From Caballeronia udeis (GTDB taxonomy: Bacteria; Pseudomonadota; Gammaproteobacteria; Burkholderiales; Burkholderiaceae): a stretch of 64,000 nt of DNA. The notes beneath the pieces are model-generated. The model searched no databases. It worked only from the letters and a program-made list of their open reading frames with translations, and was not told the origin of the DNA. The stretch covers positions 1 through 64,000 of the forward strand of contig NZ_FCOK02000020.1 of NCBI RefSeq assembly GCF_001544555.2, written 5' to 3'. Position numbers and translations under genes: made by a program. Positions 35,527 through 43,988 of the stretch are shown here, piece by piece; position 1 is the first letter of the stretch, and each line of letters begins with the position of its first letter.

Positions 35527-35545
35527 CCTCTCCAGGAGCGGCAGA

Positions 35546-35911
35546 ATGTCGACGATTACCTTCACCTGCGGGCTTGAGGCCGCACTGGCTATCCTTGGTG
35601 GAAAGTGGAAACCGCTGGTGCTGTTTAATCTGGCGCACGGTGTGCATCGATACGGCGAACTGAGGCGTGCCGTGGGAAGCGTGAGCGACAAAGTGCTCAT
35701 TCAGCAGTTGAAGGAATTGCAGATGGACGAAGTTATCGAGCGCACTGACTACAAGGAGATTCCGCCGAAGGTCGAGTACTCGCTCACTCCTTTCGGCCGT
35801 TCTCTGGCGAAAGCGTTGGGTCCGCTTTGTGTTTGGGGTACTGAGCATATGGCTGACGTCGAACGAATCAGCCTGCGCAGGCAGGCTTTGGCCGACGCTG
35901 ATGCACGGTAA
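35546..35911 (+). CDS. HxlR-family transcriptional regulator
   Basis: A 121-residue winged-helix protein. LAILGGKWKPLVLFNLAHGVHRYGELRRAVG and VSDKVLIQQLKELQMDEVIERTDY are the HxlR signature, followed by VEYSLTPFG, the wing. The start is ATG 35546 after CAGGAG. A Cys close to the N-terminus (FTCGLEAAL) is the position used for thiol redox sensing in YodB/HypR relatives, so it may sense electrophiles. It is divergent from the SDR and likely represses it. Confidence 0.88.
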   Translation: MSTITFTCGLEAALAILGGKWKPLVLFNLAHGVHRYGELRRAVGSVSDKVLIQQLKELQMDEVIERTDYKEIPPKVEYSLTPFGRSLAKALGPLCVWGTEHMADVERISLRRQALADADAR

Positions 35912-36156
35912 GGCGGTTGCGAATGGATCGGCGAATGCGTGGCGCCAGTCAGCTTGAATCGCGGCGGCCCCTCACGGCTAAATCGACTCGCGCGGCTGAA
36001 TAATAAAACCCTTGTCGCGTGGCCTCCCACAGGATCGCTGCGCGCAAACCGCAACGCTCCCATCGCAGCAATTCTCCCTCTGATAGCGCGTCACACCGGA
36101 TATCCCACCGGCCGTCAAATCGCGTCCGCATTAACTTCCATATTCAATACTATTTA

Positions 36157-36178
36157 CTGTCATATTTCTTTCATTAAT
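36157..36178 (+). promoter_or_regulatory. PhoB box upstream of phoX
   Basis: CTGTCAT-ATTT-CTTTCAT-TAAT matches the Pho box (two CTGTCAT half-sites, each followed by four AT-rich bases) with one mismatch. A weaker unit precedes it by 22 bases (CTTCCAT-ATTC). The site is about 115 bases before the phoX start. It indicates induction at low phosphate by PhoBR. The rest of the gap 35912-36291 shows no gene. Confidence 0.7.
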
Positions 36179-36291
36179 GAAAATTACAATTCGCCTTCAC
36201 CGCGTACCCCTTAACTCATGACTCATACGCTCAGGCGTTTCAATGACAGGGTGCGCTGGCCCCCACCCAACAGAAAACCGGACCAGACGAC

Positions 36292-38244
36292 ATGCAAGAG
36301 CAGCCCAACGTATCGCGCCGTAAAGCCCTCAAACTGCTCGTGACCGCGCCCATGCTGCCTCTAGGCGCGTTCTCCATTTCCACGCTGGCGGGCTGCGGCG
36401 GCGACAGCGCAACCACACCGGTCACGTCGGCATCGTTCAAGTCCGCTTCATTTGCTTCAATGGCTGCGCCGACTCTGGAGGACACGGCCGCCATGGCGAC
36501 CACCACGGTGCGCTCGTCGCTCACGGTGACCTACACCGACGGCACGACGCAAGCGTACAAGCTCGCCTACCAGCCGTTCTTCGTGACCGGTGACATGGTG
36601 CCGAACGGCAGCGGCGGCACGACGCTCGCGGGTGGTTATTACGACATCAACAACCAGCCGGTCATCGACAAATCGGTGCCGGGCAAGGAGCGCCAGTTCT
36701 TCTCGGATTGCCCGGACGGCACGTCGCTGCTGTCACTCGCGAAACCCACGGTTGCCGGTATCAAGGGAAAGGCCGTATTCGCAGTCGTCCAGTTCGAATA
36801 TGCGACGCGTGACCAGAGCCTCGCGTCGGCGTATGGACAGTTGCCTTCGCCTATCGCGGTCCTTACGCTCGACCAGGACCAGACGACCGGCAAACTCACG
36901 CTCGTGAAGTATCACAACGTGGATACGTCGAAGGCGAATGGTCTGTGGATCACGTGCGGCGCGAGCCTGTCGCCGTGGAACACGCACCTGTCGAGCGAGG
37001 AGTACGAGCCGGACGCCACGACCATTGCGACCAACAGCCAGTTCAAGGTGTTCAGCACGAGCCTCTATGGCGATGCGACCCGCGCGAACCCGTACAACTA
37101 CGGTCACCTCCCCGAAGTCACGGTGAACCCGGACGGCACGGGCACCGTCAAGAAACACTACAACCTTGGACGCATCTCGCACGAACTGGTGCAGGTGATG
37201 CCGGACAAACGCACCGTCATGATGGGCGACGACGCGACCAACGGCGGCCTCTTCATGTTCATCGCGGATCGTGCGGAGGACTTGTCGTCGGGCACGCTGT
37301 ATGTGGCGAAATGGACGCAGACATCGTCTGCGGGTGCGGGCTCGGCCAACCTGACCTGGATCAGGATTGGCAGCGCGGCGAGCGCGGAAATCGAAACAAT
37401 GGCAGCGAGGCTGAAAGCGCCGGACATCATGGACGTGAGCACCAGGGATCCTCTCGACGCGAGCTTCACGAAGATCAATTTCAACGGCACGTTCAACTGG
37501 ATCCGCATCAAGCCGGGCATGGAGAAGGCGGCGGCGTTCCTGGAGACGCATCGTTACGCTGCCTATATTGGCGGGAGCATGGGCTTTACGAAGCTTGAAG
37601 GCACGACGATCAACGCGAAGGACAAGATCGTGTACAGCGCCATGTCACGCGTCGAGAAGTCGATGGTCAAGGGCAACGCGGCATCCACGGACGTGGCCGT
37701 CGACAAAACCATCAACGCCGGTGCGGTCTATGCGTTGAACCTGAAAGCGGGGCAGCGGGATACGAGCGGTACGGCGATCAACAGCGAATGGGTTCCGGTC
37801 GACATGGCCGCGCCGGCTGCGCTGACAGGCGAAGACCTCTCAACGCCCGATGCGATCGGCAATACCGCGAACGCGAGCAAGATCGCGAACCCGGACAACC
37901 TGAAGTTCTCGGAGAAGCTGCGCACGCTCTTCGTTGGCGAAGATTCGGGCATGCACGTGAACAACTTCCTGTGGGCCTACAACGTGGACACGCAGACGCT
38001 GTCACGCGTGCTGTCGTGTCCGGCCGGCGCGGAATCGACCGGCCTTCATGCGGTTGACGAGATCAACGGCTGGACCTACATCATGAGCAACTTCCAGCAT
38101 GCGGGCGACTGGGAGAGCCCGGTCCACGACAAGGTGAAGGCCGCGCTGGACCCGCTCGTGCGGGACAACTTCAAGGACCGCTTCGGCGCCACGGTCGGTT
38201 ACCTGACCGCGGACACCTCAAGCATCAAGCTCGTCAAAGGCTGA
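36292..38244 (+). CDS. phoX: PhoX-family alkaline phosphatase (DUF839), Tat-exported
   Basis: The 650-residue product belongs to the PhoX/DUF839 family of calcium- and iron-dependent phosphatases. The N-terminus has a twin-arginine motif (SRRKALKLL) and a hydrophobic stretch. It then has LAGCGG, a lipobox that could anchor the mature protein at Cys35. YQPFFVTGDMV, FSDCPDGTSLL, ITCGASLSPWNTHLSSEEYEP with the metal-binding Cys/Glu region, GRISHELVQV and MGDDATNGGLFMFIAD follow, all expected in PhoX. The upstream Pho box supports phosphate control. It converges with the di-haem peroxidase gene, nine bases apart. Confidence 0.88.
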   Translation: MQEQPNVSRRKALKLLVTAPMLPLGAFSISTLAGCGGDSATTPVTSASFKSASFASMAAPTLEDTAAMATTTVRSSLTVTYTDGTTQAYKLAYQPFFVTGDMVPNGSGGTTLAGGYYDINNQPVIDKSVPGKERQFFSDCPDGTSLLSLAKPTVAGIKGKAVFAVVQFEYATRDQSLASAYGQLPSPIAVLTLDQDQTTGKLTLVKYHNVDTSKANGLWITCGASLSPWNTHLSSEEYEPDATTIATNSQFKVFSTSLYGDATRANPYNYGHLPEVTVNPDGTGTVKKHYNLGRISHELVQVMPDKRTVMMGDDATNGGLFMFIADRAEDLSSGTLYVAKWTQTSSAGAGSANLTWIRIGSAASAEIETMAARLKAPDIMDVSTRDPLDASFTKINFNGTFNWIRIKPGMEKAAAFLETHRYAAYIGGSMGFTKLEGTTINAKDKIVYSAMSRVEKSMVKGNAASTDVAVDKTINAGAVYALNLKAGQRDTSGTAINSEWVPVDMAAPAALTGEDLSTPDAIGNTANASKIANPDNLKFSEKLRTLFVGEDSGMHVNNFLWAYNVDTQTLSRVLSCPAGAESTGLHAVDEINGWTYIMSNFQHAGDWESPVHDKVKAALDPLVRDNFKDRFGATVGYLTADTSSIKLVKG

Positions 38245-38253
38245 TCGAGCGAG

Positions 38254-39696
38254 TCAGCTTCCCTTGTTGTAACCGTCGGTCAGTGTATGCAGGAACGCAA
38301 TGATGTCCTTCATCTCCTGATCGGTCATTGCGGGCTTGTCGCCGAACTTGCGGTCGAACGGTGCGTCGGTCACGTCGATGTTCGCGTGGAATTGCGGCGG
38401 CAGGTCGTCGTACTTGTTGACCTTGCCGTCGGCGCCCTTCGGATAGAACTTCTCCGGCGCGGTATTGCGGTCGTTGTAGAACGCCATGACGTCGTCGAGC
38501 GAGTGATAGACGCCGTTATGGAAGAACACTTGCCGCGTCGCGGAGTTCCGGAGCGTGGGCGTGAGGAACATGCCGCAATACTGCGTCTGGTCCTTTATGT
38601 CGGTGCGGAAGGGGCCGCACACGCCCATGTCGAAGAACTTCGGATCGTGGTTCTCCGCCAGCGTGGTGTTACGGGGTACGCCGAGCGCTTCGTACTGGTA
38701 GTCGGTGAACATCGGCGGCACGCCGTCGGGACTGGGCTTGGACAAGTGACAGCCGGCGCAGTTGGCCTTGTCGGGATCGTTGAAGAGGCGCAAGCCATGC
38801 AACTCCGCTTTCGAGAGCCGCGCCTTGCCCTCGAGCCAGTAGTCGTACTTGCTGGTGTACGGGTGGAACGACTGTTCTTCGACCTGGTAGCGCGCAACTG
38901 CAAACATGGCCTCGGAGATGGTGAGCTCCCTGCTCTGGAAAATAGCCGGGCCGAACAGTTTCGTGAAGTCGTCCTTGTAGGCCGTGCGCTGCAATTTTGC
39001 GGAGACGTCGGCTTCGCTGGTGTTGGCCATTTCCACGGGATTGAGCATCGGGCCGGACGCTTGTTCCTGCAGCGTATCGGCGCGGCCGTCCCAGAAGAGA
39101 CCGCCTTGCGGCACCATAGCCGGCGCTGCGGGCGCTACGCCCGCGTTCTTTTGCGCCTTGGCGGTTCCGGCGGCCTGCGACGCGAGGGCGGCTAAATCGG
39201 CCGGAGCTTCGGCTTCGCCGGCATCGGGTCCAATGCTGAAGTTAGGCTGCAGGTACAGGTACATCAGGGAAGGCGGCGGACGGTAGCCTTCCAGCGTCAT
39301 GTGCGGTCCGCCCAACTGCACGGAGAGTTTGTTCGGCGGGCCATAGGCATGGTCCGGGCTGTGGCAGGTCGCGCACGACTGTTTCCCGGAAGCGGACAGC
39401 GACTCGTCGAAGAAAATCTTCTGGCCGAGTTGCGCGACCGCGCTCAACGGGGCGACCGGCGGGCGGGAGAGGACAACAGGATTCGGGTTGGCACCCGTCA
39501 GGTCTTCCACGATGGCGCCCACGCGGGCCGGTACTTGCGAGGGGAAGGCTACGGCCCATGCGCTGAATCCGGCGGCGCCGAGAACCACGGCGGCGATGCA
39601 TCCGAGCAAGATGTGTTTCGGGCGGGGGAAGCGTGGCTTCAAGCGTGGCTTCTCGCCTGCGGCGGGCGTTACCGGGGGTATGACGGTGTGCGGCAT
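38254..39696 (-). CDS. Di-haem cytochrome c peroxidase (MauG/CcpA family)
   Basis: The 480-residue protein has a cytoplasmic N-terminus rich in Pro/Arg/Lys, one membrane anchor (HILLGCIAAVVLGAAGFSAWAVAF) and a periplasmic di-haem domain. The two haem sites are CATCH (about residue 111) and CAGCH (about 305). LGQKIFFDESLSASGKQSC, FWDGRADTLQEQASGP and FLTPTLRNSATRQVFFHNGVYHSL are typical. It reduces peroxide or oxidises a partner protein. The start at ATG 39696 has no strong ribosome site. Its partner is not evident; neighbouring genes are phosphatase-like exported proteins. Confidence 0.85.
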   Translation of the reverse strand: MPHTVIPPVTPAAGEKPRLKPRFPRPKHILLGCIAAVVLGAAGFSAWAVAFPSQVPARVGAIVEDLTGANPNPVVLSRPPVAPLSAVAQLGQKIFFDESLSASGKQSCATCHSPDHAYGPPNKLSVQLGGPHMTLEGYRPPPSLMYLYLQPNFSIGPDAGEAEAPADLAALASQAAGTAKAQKNAGVAPAAPAMVPQGGLFWDGRADTLQEQASGPMLNPVEMANTSEADVSAKLQRTAYKDDFTKLFGPAIFQSRELTISEAMFAVARYQVEEQSFHPYTSKYDYWLEGKARLSKAELHGLRLFNDPDKANCAGCHLSKPSPDGVPPMFTDYQYEALGVPRNTTLAENHDPKFFDMGVCGPFRTDIKDQTQYCGMFLTPTLRNSATRQVFFHNGVYHSLDDVMAFYNDRNTAPEKFYPKGADGKVNKYDDLPPQFHANIDVTDAPFDRKFGDKPAMTDQEMKDIIAFLHTLTDGYNKGS

Positions 39697-39723
39697 GTTG
39701 ACCAGGAAGCAGGGGCAGCATTG

Positions 39724-39756
39724 AAAAAACGCCGCCGGCTCAATTGCCCGGCGGCG
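39724..39756 (-). terminator. Rho-independent terminator after the phospholipase gene
   Basis: On the minus strand CGCCGCCGG pairs with CCGGCGGCG around a 9-base loop and is followed by six Ts. It stands 59 bases after the phospholipase-family stop, just before the peroxidase gene. A second hairpin (CCCGCGTC/GACGCGGG, 39777-39800) lies in the same gap. The peroxidase gene therefore has its own promoter or is read through only in part. Confidence 0.75.
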
Positions 39757-39814
39757 ACGCAGCAAGAACCTTACCGCCCGCGTCAGTGATCCGACGCGGG
39801 TGTTCAGGTAACAA

Positions 39815-41503
39815 TCAGATGGTGGGAACCGATGCGACCGGTGTACCCAGGTTCGGATCGATGAAGACCGTCGGGTTCTTGCCCGAACCGCTGAAGTTGA
39901 ACATGTTGTTGATGCTGCCGGCAGTTGCGTCGAACGAACCGCCACCGAGACGCGCACCGTTGAGCCAGTTGTCTTCAATGAAGCGAACCACCGAAGCCTG
40001 GTTGATCAGCGTGTGGTCCACGTAGTTCACCTTGGCCCACGGCGAGATCACGACGAACGGGATACGCGTGCCCGGACCGCAACGGCCATTCACCGGCGCA
40101 CCCTTCACACCCAGCGGAGCCGTACCCGTGCCGCACGTGCCGGCGCCATTCACCTGATCGGCAACTGCGTCGAACGACGACGAGTTCGGCACTGCGAAGG
40201 CATGGTCGTACCAGCCGTCCGAGTCATCCCAGGCCACGATCACAGCGGTGGTTGCCCAGTCCGGCTGTTGCTGCAGGAAGTTGACGATCTTCGCCGTGAA
40301 AGCCTGCTCGTCGAGCGGATCCGAATAACCTGCGTGGCCATCCTGGAACGCCGGCGCCTTGATGAAGCTGACGGACGGATAGTTGCCGGCCTTGACCGTT
40401 GCGAAGAAGTCGTCGGTGTCGTACTGGTGGTTCGCCGGTTCCGGCGTCTTGCCATCCGCTTCAAGCGACAAGCCGATCACTGCCGTCGAGCTCGGACGTG
40501 CGTGCGTCGGGTTGGCGGTCGATGCGAAGTACTGGAACCAGTTGTGGTGCGGGATATAGTCGGCGGTTGCCTGACCCACGACTGGCGACAACGTGCTGCG
40601 CTTGCAACCCGTCGTGCCGTTGCTGTTCACGGTCGACAGATTGAAGCCGCCCATGAAGCCGCCCCACGAGATGTTTTGCGCGTTCAGCAAGTCGCCGATG
40701 TTCTTGGCTGCGATCATCGCCGTGTCGGTCGTGCTCGAGCACGTGTCGTTCGCCGGATCGACGTCGTTGATCAGCGTGAAGCCGCCCTGACCGTCGTTCA
40801 CGAAGTACGAACCCGTGTTCGTCGCGGTGACCGGGCCGCCTGCGCTCGACTTGATCACTTGCAGGCCGTTGGTCTGGCCCGACACGACTTCGAGTGCGCC
40901 CGGCGTGGACGGACCGTAGGTCGACGTGTACGCGTTGTCGCTCATGGCGAAATTCTGCGCATAGTTCCAGAGGGCGCCGACCGTGTTGCCGTCGAAGTAG
41001 CCCATGACCTGGCCTGTGGTACCGAATGCGCCTGCGCCGCCTGCCGTGCCCTTACCCGTGAACTTCGGGAAGAGGTCGGCCGCGCCGTTGTCGTAGGCGT
41101 GTTGTTCAGCCGTGTACGCGTGGTTCTGGTCGGAGGTCGCGGCTTGCGTCCGGTCCAGGCGGAACGGATTGGCTGCGCCCGTGCCGTTGGCCGTGTTCGT
41201 GAAGTTCGGGTTCGCTGTCAGCAACGTGCCGCTAAGACCGTTCACCGCCGGCGTGCCCGCTGCCGGAGTGAACGCCGGCTCGCCTGCCGGGTTCGCTGCG
41301 TTCGGATACGTCGCGAAGTAGTGATCGAACGAGACGTTCTCGTTATAGATCACGACTACGTGCTTGATGGGGGTAGCCGTCGCGATCCGGTTCTGGATGG
41401 ATTGCGACGAACTGGGATTGCTGTTGTTGCCACCGCCGCAGGCGTATAGGCCGATAGCCATTGCTGCAGTGGGTACGCCAACCATTAAGGCTCGACGAAA
41501 CAT
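39815..41503 (-). CDS. Phospholipase C / acid phosphatase-family phosphoesterase, lipoprotein
   Basis: The 562-residue product has the PF04185 phosphoesterase fold shared by bacterial phospholipases C and AcpA-type phosphatases. A short N-terminal hydrophobic region ends in LYACGG, a lipobox, so it is probably a surface or periplasmic lipoprotein. HVVVIYNENVSFDHYFATYP carries the first metal and nucleophile region. SDNAYTSTYGPSTPGALEVVSGQ, WDDSDGWYDH and GTRIPFVVISPWAK are the remaining catalytic blocks. GGGAGC precedes the ATG. It probably frees phosphate or phosphoalcohol from lipids or organophosphates outside the cytoplasm. Confidence 0.86.
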   Translation of the reverse strand: MFRRALMVGVPTAAMAIGLYACGGGNNSNPSSSQSIQNRIATATPIKHVVVIYNENVSFDHYFATYPNAANPAGEPAFTPAAGTPAVNGLSGTLLTANPNFTNTANGTGAANPFRLDRTQAATSDQNHAYTAEQHAYDNGAADLFPKFTGKGTAGGAGAFGTTGQVMGYFDGNTVGALWNYAQNFAMSDNAYTSTYGPSTPGALEVVSGQTNGLQVIKSSAGGPVTATNTGSYFVNDGQGGFTLINDVDPANDTCSSTTDTAMIAAKNIGDLLNAQNISWGGFMGGFNLSTVNSNGTTGCKRSTLSPVVGQATADYIPHHNWFQYFASTANPTHARPSSTAVIGLSLEADGKTPEPANHQYDTDDFFATVKAGNYPSVSFIKAPAFQDGHAGYSDPLDEQAFTAKIVNFLQQQPDWATTAVIVAWDDSDGWYDHAFAVPNSSSFDAVADQVNGAGTCGTGTAPLGVKGAPVNGRCGPGTRIPFVVISPWAKVNYVDHTLINQASVVRFIEDNWLNGARLGGGSFDATAGSINNMFNFSGSGKNPTVFIDPNLGTPVASVPTI

Positions 41504-41717
41504 GTGTGAAGCTCCCGATGTCGTTGTGGCAGTGCTTGTGTGGCCGCGTGGCCTTTGGGGGACGGGTGCGGACTATGAAGAGACCTTTCTTTTCGATCCG
41601 ACCGCATTGGAACACTTACGTATGAACCCTAAAAGACGGTCTGCTTTCGCTGTGGTTACGTGGAAATAACAAACAGAAAGAGTCGGTAAGGTAGAACGTC
41701 GAAGCGCGGTACGGGCT

Positions 41718-41749
41718 GGCCTTTCAAGGCCGGCGGCGCGAGCGCCGGC
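41718..41749. repeat. GC-rich hairpins in the gap before the LacI gene
   Basis: GCCGGCG and CGCCGGC form a 7-bp stem (41729-41749), overlapped by GGCC-TTTCAA-GGCC just before it. They lie in the 400-base stretch between the divergent phospholipase and LacI genes. No T-run follows directly. No open frame here looks coding. The stretch otherwise holds the two promoters and a possible Pho box (41824). Confidence 0.35.
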
Positions 41750-41823
41750 ACGGCTGTTTGATGGCAAGGCTTTTTTAGGCGGCCGGAAAGAGTTGCACGG
41801 CTTATCCGCTAACGAGTCGCAAC

Positions 41824-41841
41824 CTTTCATGCTGACGTCAC
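41824..41841 (+). promoter_or_regulatory. Possible PhoB box before the LacI/ABC/GpdQ operon
   Basis: CTTTCAT-GCTG-ACGTCAC has two half-sites with the right spacing; the first matches CTGTCAT at 6 of 7 positions, the second at only 4 of 7. It is 60 bases before the LacI-type start. It is weaker than the box before phoX, but the operon carries a glycerophosphodiesterase-like gene, which makes phosphate control sensible. Confidence 0.35.
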
Positions 41842-41900
41842 AGAGCGCTTCGATAATCGCTGCTGCTGTAAACGTTTTCAGTTCACTTTTGCCAAAGCCC

Positions 41901-42956
41901 ATGCACTCCACCATCAAGGACGTTGCCGCGCATTCAGGCGTCTCGATCGCCACGGTTTCGCGTGCACTGAACGCACCGCAGTTGCTGAATGCGGAGACCC
42001 TCGCGAAGGTGCGCGAATCGATTGAAGCACTCGACTTCATGCCTAGCGCACGAGGCCGCCAGCTTCGCGGCGTACGCACGCGGCTGGTCGGCGTGGTCGT
42101 GCCGACACTGGCCAATCCCGTCTTCGCCGAGTCGCTGCAAGGCATTGATGAAGCGGCATCCGCCAGTGACTACCGCCTGATGCTGATGACCACCGCGTAT
42201 GACAGCGCTCGTGAGCGCCGCGCGATCGAGACCCTGCGCGAGCAACGTGTGGATGGCCTGATCGCGACCGTCGCCGACGCCGAATCCAACCCCTTGCTGG
42301 ACGAACTTGACCGCATTGGTCTGCCTTATGTGCTCGCGCATAACGACACGGCGTATCGCGCGGCGGTATCGGTGGATAACCGGCGCGCAGCGCGTGATGG
42401 CGTGTGTGCGTTGCTGCAGCGCGGGCACCGGCGCATCCTGATGCTCGCTGGTTCGTTCGCGGAATCGGACCGCGCGCGCTTGCGGTATCGCGGTTATGAA
42501 GACGCGATGCTTGACTCCGGCCTCACGCCGCACCCGCCGATCGAACTCGATTTCAACGCGGACGATCTGCCGCCTTCGCTGCTCGCCCATCTCTCCGATC
42601 CCGCTCGCCGGCCCACTGCGCTTTTCTGCAGCAATGACCGGCTGGCGATCATCGTGATGAGGGGTTTGCGGCACGCGGGATTGTCCGTGCCGGGCGATAT
42701 CTCGGTGCTTGGTTTCGATGGCATTCCGCTTGGCGAATGGCTATCGACAGCGCTGTCCAGCGTCGCTACGCCGAACCGCGAGATTGGCCGGTACGCATGG
42801 CTTCATCTCGCGGCCAGGCTGGGTTTGCCCGGCGACACGACCAACGGCCCTGTTCCCTTCAAGTTGCCTCATAGCGTAAGAACCGGTGCGACCATCGCGC
42901 CATTGATCGATCCCGCGGCCAGAACGGCCTCCCTCGTATCGGAGAATCCTGCATGA
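41901..42956 (+). CDS. LacI-family transcriptional regulator
   Basis: A 351-residue regulator beginning at ATG 41901 (a longer frame upstream has no support). The DNA-binding domain is TIKDVAAHSGVSIATVSRALNAPQLL with the hinge region ARGRQLRGVRTRLVGVVVPTLANPVFAESL. A periplasmic-binding-like ligand domain follows (TALFCSNDRLAIIVMRGLRHAG, SVLGFDGIPLGEWL). It overlaps the start of the binding-protein gene (ATGA), so it is cotranscribed with the transporter it probably controls. The effector may be the imported organophosphate. Confidence 0.88.
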   Translation: MHSTIKDVAAHSGVSIATVSRALNAPQLLNAETLAKVRESIEALDFMPSARGRQLRGVRTRLVGVVVPTLANPVFAESLQGIDEAASASDYRLMLMTTAYDSARERRAIETLREQRVDGLIATVADAESNPLLDELDRIGLPYVLAHNDTAYRAAVSVDNRRAARDGVCALLQRGHRRILMLAGSFAESDRARLRYRGYEDAMLDSGLTPHPPIELDFNADDLPPSLLAHLSDPARRPTALFCSNDRLAIIVMRGLRHAGLSVPGDISVLGFDGIPLGEWLSTALSSVATPNREIGRYAWLHLAARLGLPGDTTNGPVPFKLPHSVRTGATIAPLIDPAARTASLVSENPA

Positions 42957-43978
42957 AAATTCGTCATGTCCTGGCTACGCTGCTTGCAGCAACGGCCACT
43001 TTTTGCGCGGCCGGCGCGGCCTATGCTGGCAACACCGCCGACAGCACCGCGATCTGCTACAACTGCCCGCCGGAATGGGCGGACTGGGCGAGCCAGATTG
43101 CTGCCATCCAGAAGCAGACCGGCATTCGCGTGCCGTTCGACAACAAGAATTCCGGCCAGGCCATTGCGCAGATGATGGCCGAGCAGAAGAGCCCGATTGC
43201 CGACGTGGTGTATCTCGGCGTTTCATCGGCGTTCCAGGCAAAAGACAAGGACCTCGTGCAGCCGTACAAACCTGCGCATTGGGACGATATCCCTGCCGGC
43301 ATGAAGGATCCCAACGGCTACTGGTTCGCGATTCATTCCGGCACGCTGGGCTTTTTCGTGAACAAGGACGCGCTCGACGGCAAGCCGGTTCCGCGTTCGT
43401 GGGCGGACTTGCTGAAGCCGGAATACAAGGGCATGGTCGGCTATCTTGATCCGTCGTCGGCATTCGTGGGATACGCGGGCGCAGTGGCGGTGAACCAGGC
43501 GCTGGGCGGCACGCTCGATAACTTCAAGCCCGGTCTCGACTGGTTCGCGAAGATGAAGGCCAACGCGCCGATCGTGCCGAAGCAGACCGCGTATGCGCGC
43601 GTGATGTCGGGCGAGATTCCGATCCTGCTCGACTATGACTTCGACGCCTATCGCGCTAAATACAAGGATCACGCGAACGTGGAGTTCGTGATCCCGAAGG
43701 AAGGCACGATCGTGGTGCCGTATGTGATGAGCCTTGTGAAGGGCGCACCGCATCAGGCGAACGGCGAGAAGGTGCTGGATTTCGTGCTGTCGGATGAAGG
43801 CCAGCGCCTGTGGGCGAACGCGTATTTGCGACCGGTGCGTGGCGGAACGTTGCCGCCTGACATAGCCGCCAAGTTCCTGCCGGCGTCGGAGTATGCGCGC
43901 GCCAAGGACGTCGACTTTGCGAAGATGGCCGCCAAGCAGAGCGCGTTCGGCGAAGAGTATTTGCGCGTCATGCACTGA
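42953..43978 (+). CDS. ABC transporter binding protein (family 1; phosphonate/polyamine/iron-like)
   Basis: The 341-residue product has a signal peptide (VLATLLAATATFCAAGAAYA) and belongs to the SBP_bac_1/6 group used for 2-aminoethylphosphonate, polyamines, thiamine or ferric iron. ICYNCPPEWADWASQIAAI is the first strand and helix of the mature part. HSGTLGFFVNKDAL and PRSWADLLKPEYKGMVGYLDP are typical of that group. No Tyr cluster for iron stands out. With a GpdQ-like phosphodiesterase at the operon end, a phosphodiester such as glycerophosphocholine or glycerophosphoethanolamine is a good candidate ligand. Confidence 0.82.
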   Translation: MKIRHVLATLLAATATFCAAGAAYAGNTADSTAICYNCPPEWADWASQIAAIQKQTGIRVPFDNKNSGQAIAQMMAEQKSPIADVVYLGVSSAFQAKDKDLVQPYKPAHWDDIPAGMKDPNGYWFAIHSGTLGFFVNKDALDGKPVPRSWADLLKPEYKGMVGYLDPSSAFVGYAGAVAVNQALGGTLDNFKPGLDWFAKMKANAPIVPKQTAYARVMSGEIPILLDYDFDAYRAKYKDHANVEFVIPKEGTIVVPYVMSLVKGAPHQANGEKVLDFVLSDEGQRLWANAYLRPVRGGTLPPDIAAKFLPASEYARAKDVDFAKMAAKQSAFGEEYLRVMH

Positions 43979-43988
43979 GCTTCCGGCA

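Noticed and set aside
40013..41449. Plus-strand frame of 478 codons opposite the phospholipase-family gene
   Set aside because: The opposite strand encodes a complete PF04185 protein with lipobox and catalytic motifs; this frame is Arg/Val-rich shadow.
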